Origin: Pseudomonas alkylphenolica
GTDB lineage: Bacteria > Pseudomonadota > Gammaproteobacteria > Pseudomonadales > Pseudomonadaceae
Reading direction: 5' to 3'
Assembly (NCBI RefSeq): GCF_016009175.1
Contig: NZ_JADUCM010000002.1
Location: 62,001-126,000 of the forward strand
DNA length: 64,000 nucleotides
Position numbers and translations under genes: made by a program
The notes under the pieces: model-generated
Seen by the model: the letters and a program-made list of their open reading frames with translations, nothing else
Database searches by the model: none
Told to the model about the DNA's origin: nothing
In this document: piece after piece, positions 62,894 through 64,000 of the stretch
Layout: every line of letters starts with the position of its first letter
How positions within the stretch are numbered: position 1 is the first letter of the stretch

Positions 62894-63766
62894 ATGGCCG
62901 TTAAGAAACGGGGTCTCGGACGTGGGTTGGATGCACTGCTCAGTGGTCCTACCGTCAGCGCGCTCGAAGAGCAGGCTGTGAAGGTCGACCAGAAAGAACT
63001 GCAACACCTCCCGCTCGACCTGATCGAGCGCGGCAAGTACCAGCCACGTCGGGACATGGACCCGCAAGCGCTGGAAGAGCTGGCTCACTCGATCAAGAAT
63101 CAGGGCGTGATGCAGCCGATCGTGGTCCGCCCGGTTGGCGAGAACCGCTTTGAGATCATCGCCGGTGAACGCCGCTGGCGCGCGAGCCAGCAGGCGGGCA
63201 TGGAAACCATCCCGGCCATGGTCCGCGATGTGCCCGATGAGGCTGCCATTGCCATGGCTCTGATCGAGAACATTCAGCGCGAAGACCTCAACCCGGTGGA
63301 AGAGGCGATCGCCCTGCAGCGTTTGCAGCAGGAGTTCCAGCTCACTCAGCAGCAGGTTGCCGATGCTGTGGGTAAGTCGCGGGTGACCGTGGCCAACCTG
63401 CTGCGCCTGATTTCATTGCCGGAAGTGATCAAGACCATGCTGTCGCATGGCGATCTGGAGATGGGCCACGCCCGGGCACTGCTTGGCCTGCCGGATGAGC
63501 AGCAGGTGGAAGGGGCGCGTCATGTTGTCGCACGTGGTCTCACCGTGCGCCAAACCGAAGCACTGGTTCGCCAGTGGCTCAATGGCAAGCCGGAACCGGT
63601 CGAACCAGCCAAACCCGATCCGGACATCACCCGCCTTGAACAGCGGCTGGCAGAGCGTTTGGGCTCGTCAGTACAGATACGCCACGGCAACAAGGGCAAG
63701 GGTCAGTTAGTTATCCGCTACAACTCGTTAGATGAGTTGCAAGGCGTGCTTGCTCACATCCGCTGA
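62894..63766 (+). CDS. parB: Chromosome-partitioning protein ParB
   Basis: CTP-dependent clamp of 290 residues loading at parS. The CTP-binding box GERRWRAS, ENIQREDLNPVEEA, a central helix-turn-helix and a C-terminal dimerisation domain are present. Three cognate parS sites lie in this window. Confidence 0.98.
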   Translation: MAVKKRGLGRGLDALLSGPTVSALEEQAVKVDQKELQHLPLDLIERGKYQPRRDMDPQALEELAHSIKNQGVMQPIVVRPVGENRFEIIAGERRWRASQQAGMETIPAMVRDVPDEAAIAMALIENIQREDLNPVEEAIALQRLQQEFQLTQQQVADAVGKSRVTVANLLRLISLPEVIKTMLSHGDLEMGHARALLGLPDEQQVEGARHVVARGLTVRQTEALVRQWLNGKPEPVEPAKPDPDITRLEQRLAERLGSSVQIRHGNKGKGQLVIRYNSLDELQGVLAHIR

Positions 63767-63811
63767 AACAATTGCTTTTGTAGCGCGCAGTCGGAAATCA
63801 CTACCCGGCAG

Positions 63812-63840
63812 TTGAATAGGGGTTAATCCGCCCCTATACT
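63812..63840 (+). promoter_or_regulatory. Sigma-70 promoter of the atp operon
   Basis: TTGAAT (63812), 17-base spacer, TATACT (63835); 76 bases before the atpI start. Confidence 0.75.
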
Positions 63841-63915
63841 CTGCGCGCATTTTGTCGGCACAAATTATGCCAAGTCATAGCTGACTGGTTGGTCGACTTT
63901 CGAGGAGCAGTTTTG

Positions 63916-64000
63916 ATGGAAACCCGCACGCCAAACCGCTTGCCTTTCCATCGCTGGGCAGTTTTCCCAGTACTGCTGGCTCAGTGTGTTGTGTTTTTGC
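63916..64000 (+). CDS. atpI: F0F1 ATP synthase subunit I (5' part only)
   Basis: The window ends after 28 codons, METRTPNRLPFHRWAVFPVL and a hydrophobic continuation. GAGGAGC lies upstream of the ATG. Position directly after parB and the start of a membrane protein identify it as atpI, first gene of the ATP synthase operon. Confidence 0.88.
   Translation, partial: METRTPNRLPFHRWAVFPVLLAQCVVFL

Overview
The window is the replication-origin region of a Pseudomonas chromosome, most like the P. putida/P. fluorescens lineage. This rests on the conserved order atpI-parB-parA-rsmG-mnmG-mnmE-yidC-yidD-rnpA-rpmH-oriC-dnaA-dnaN-recF-gyrB, the trpI/trpBA pair, Pseudomonas-type REP palindromes, parS sites and many GTG starts. 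No tRNA, rRNA, CRISPR array, intact transposon or prophage was found. The species call is inference from gene order and protein resemblance recalled from memory; no database was searched.

Layout. 1-13.3 kb: a SulP transporter beside a beta-carbonic anhydrase, an SOS-box-preceded radical SAM protein, prlC-yheV, a gamma-carbonic anhydrase with a HAD phosphatase, an aminopeptidase, two paralogous lipoproteins, two DUF1161 paralogues around OsmC and a luciferase-like oxidoreductase, a dodecin and a DUF883 protein. 13.3-19.1 kb: trpI and trpBA, a DOPA-dioxygenase-like protein, a nucleotide-sugar-epimerase-like protein and a second SulP transporter. 19.1-34.6 kb: housekeeping block aroE, hemF, qor, tsaC, dprA, def-fmt-rsmB-trkA-TPR, a lipid A acyltransferase, tag, glyQS-gmhB-plsC.

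34.8-48.0 kb is an accessory block placed between plsC and gyrB, which are adjacent in P. aeruginosa. It has three modules: (i) an MHS transporter, a GMC oxidoreductase and a divergent LysR regulator; (ii) a sulfide-oxidation module of persulfide dioxygenase, sulfide:quinone oxidoreductase and a TauE exporter, transcribed from a probable sigma-54 promoter and facing a FisR-type activator across a dense array of TGGCAG/CTGCCA half sites; (iii) an ECF sigma / FecR / TonB-receptor iron-uptake cell-surface signalling set.

48.3-64 kb: gyrB-recF-dnaN-dnaA leftward; oriC with DnaA boxes and an AT-rich stretch; rpmH-rnpA-yidD-yidC-mnmE rightward; a second, recognisably paralogous DnaA-box region between mnmE and mnmG; then mnmG-rsmG-parA-parB and the start of the atp operon. 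Three perfect parS 14-mers lie at 43.9, 50.8 and 51.4 kb.

The most striking signals not explained by gene annotation are: about 25 perfect TTATCCACA DnaA boxes scattered through 20-62.6 kb, mostly inside genes (about 0.5 expected by chance in 64 kb); the collinear duplication of the origin region with equal internal spacing; and the helically phased operator array in the sulfide module.
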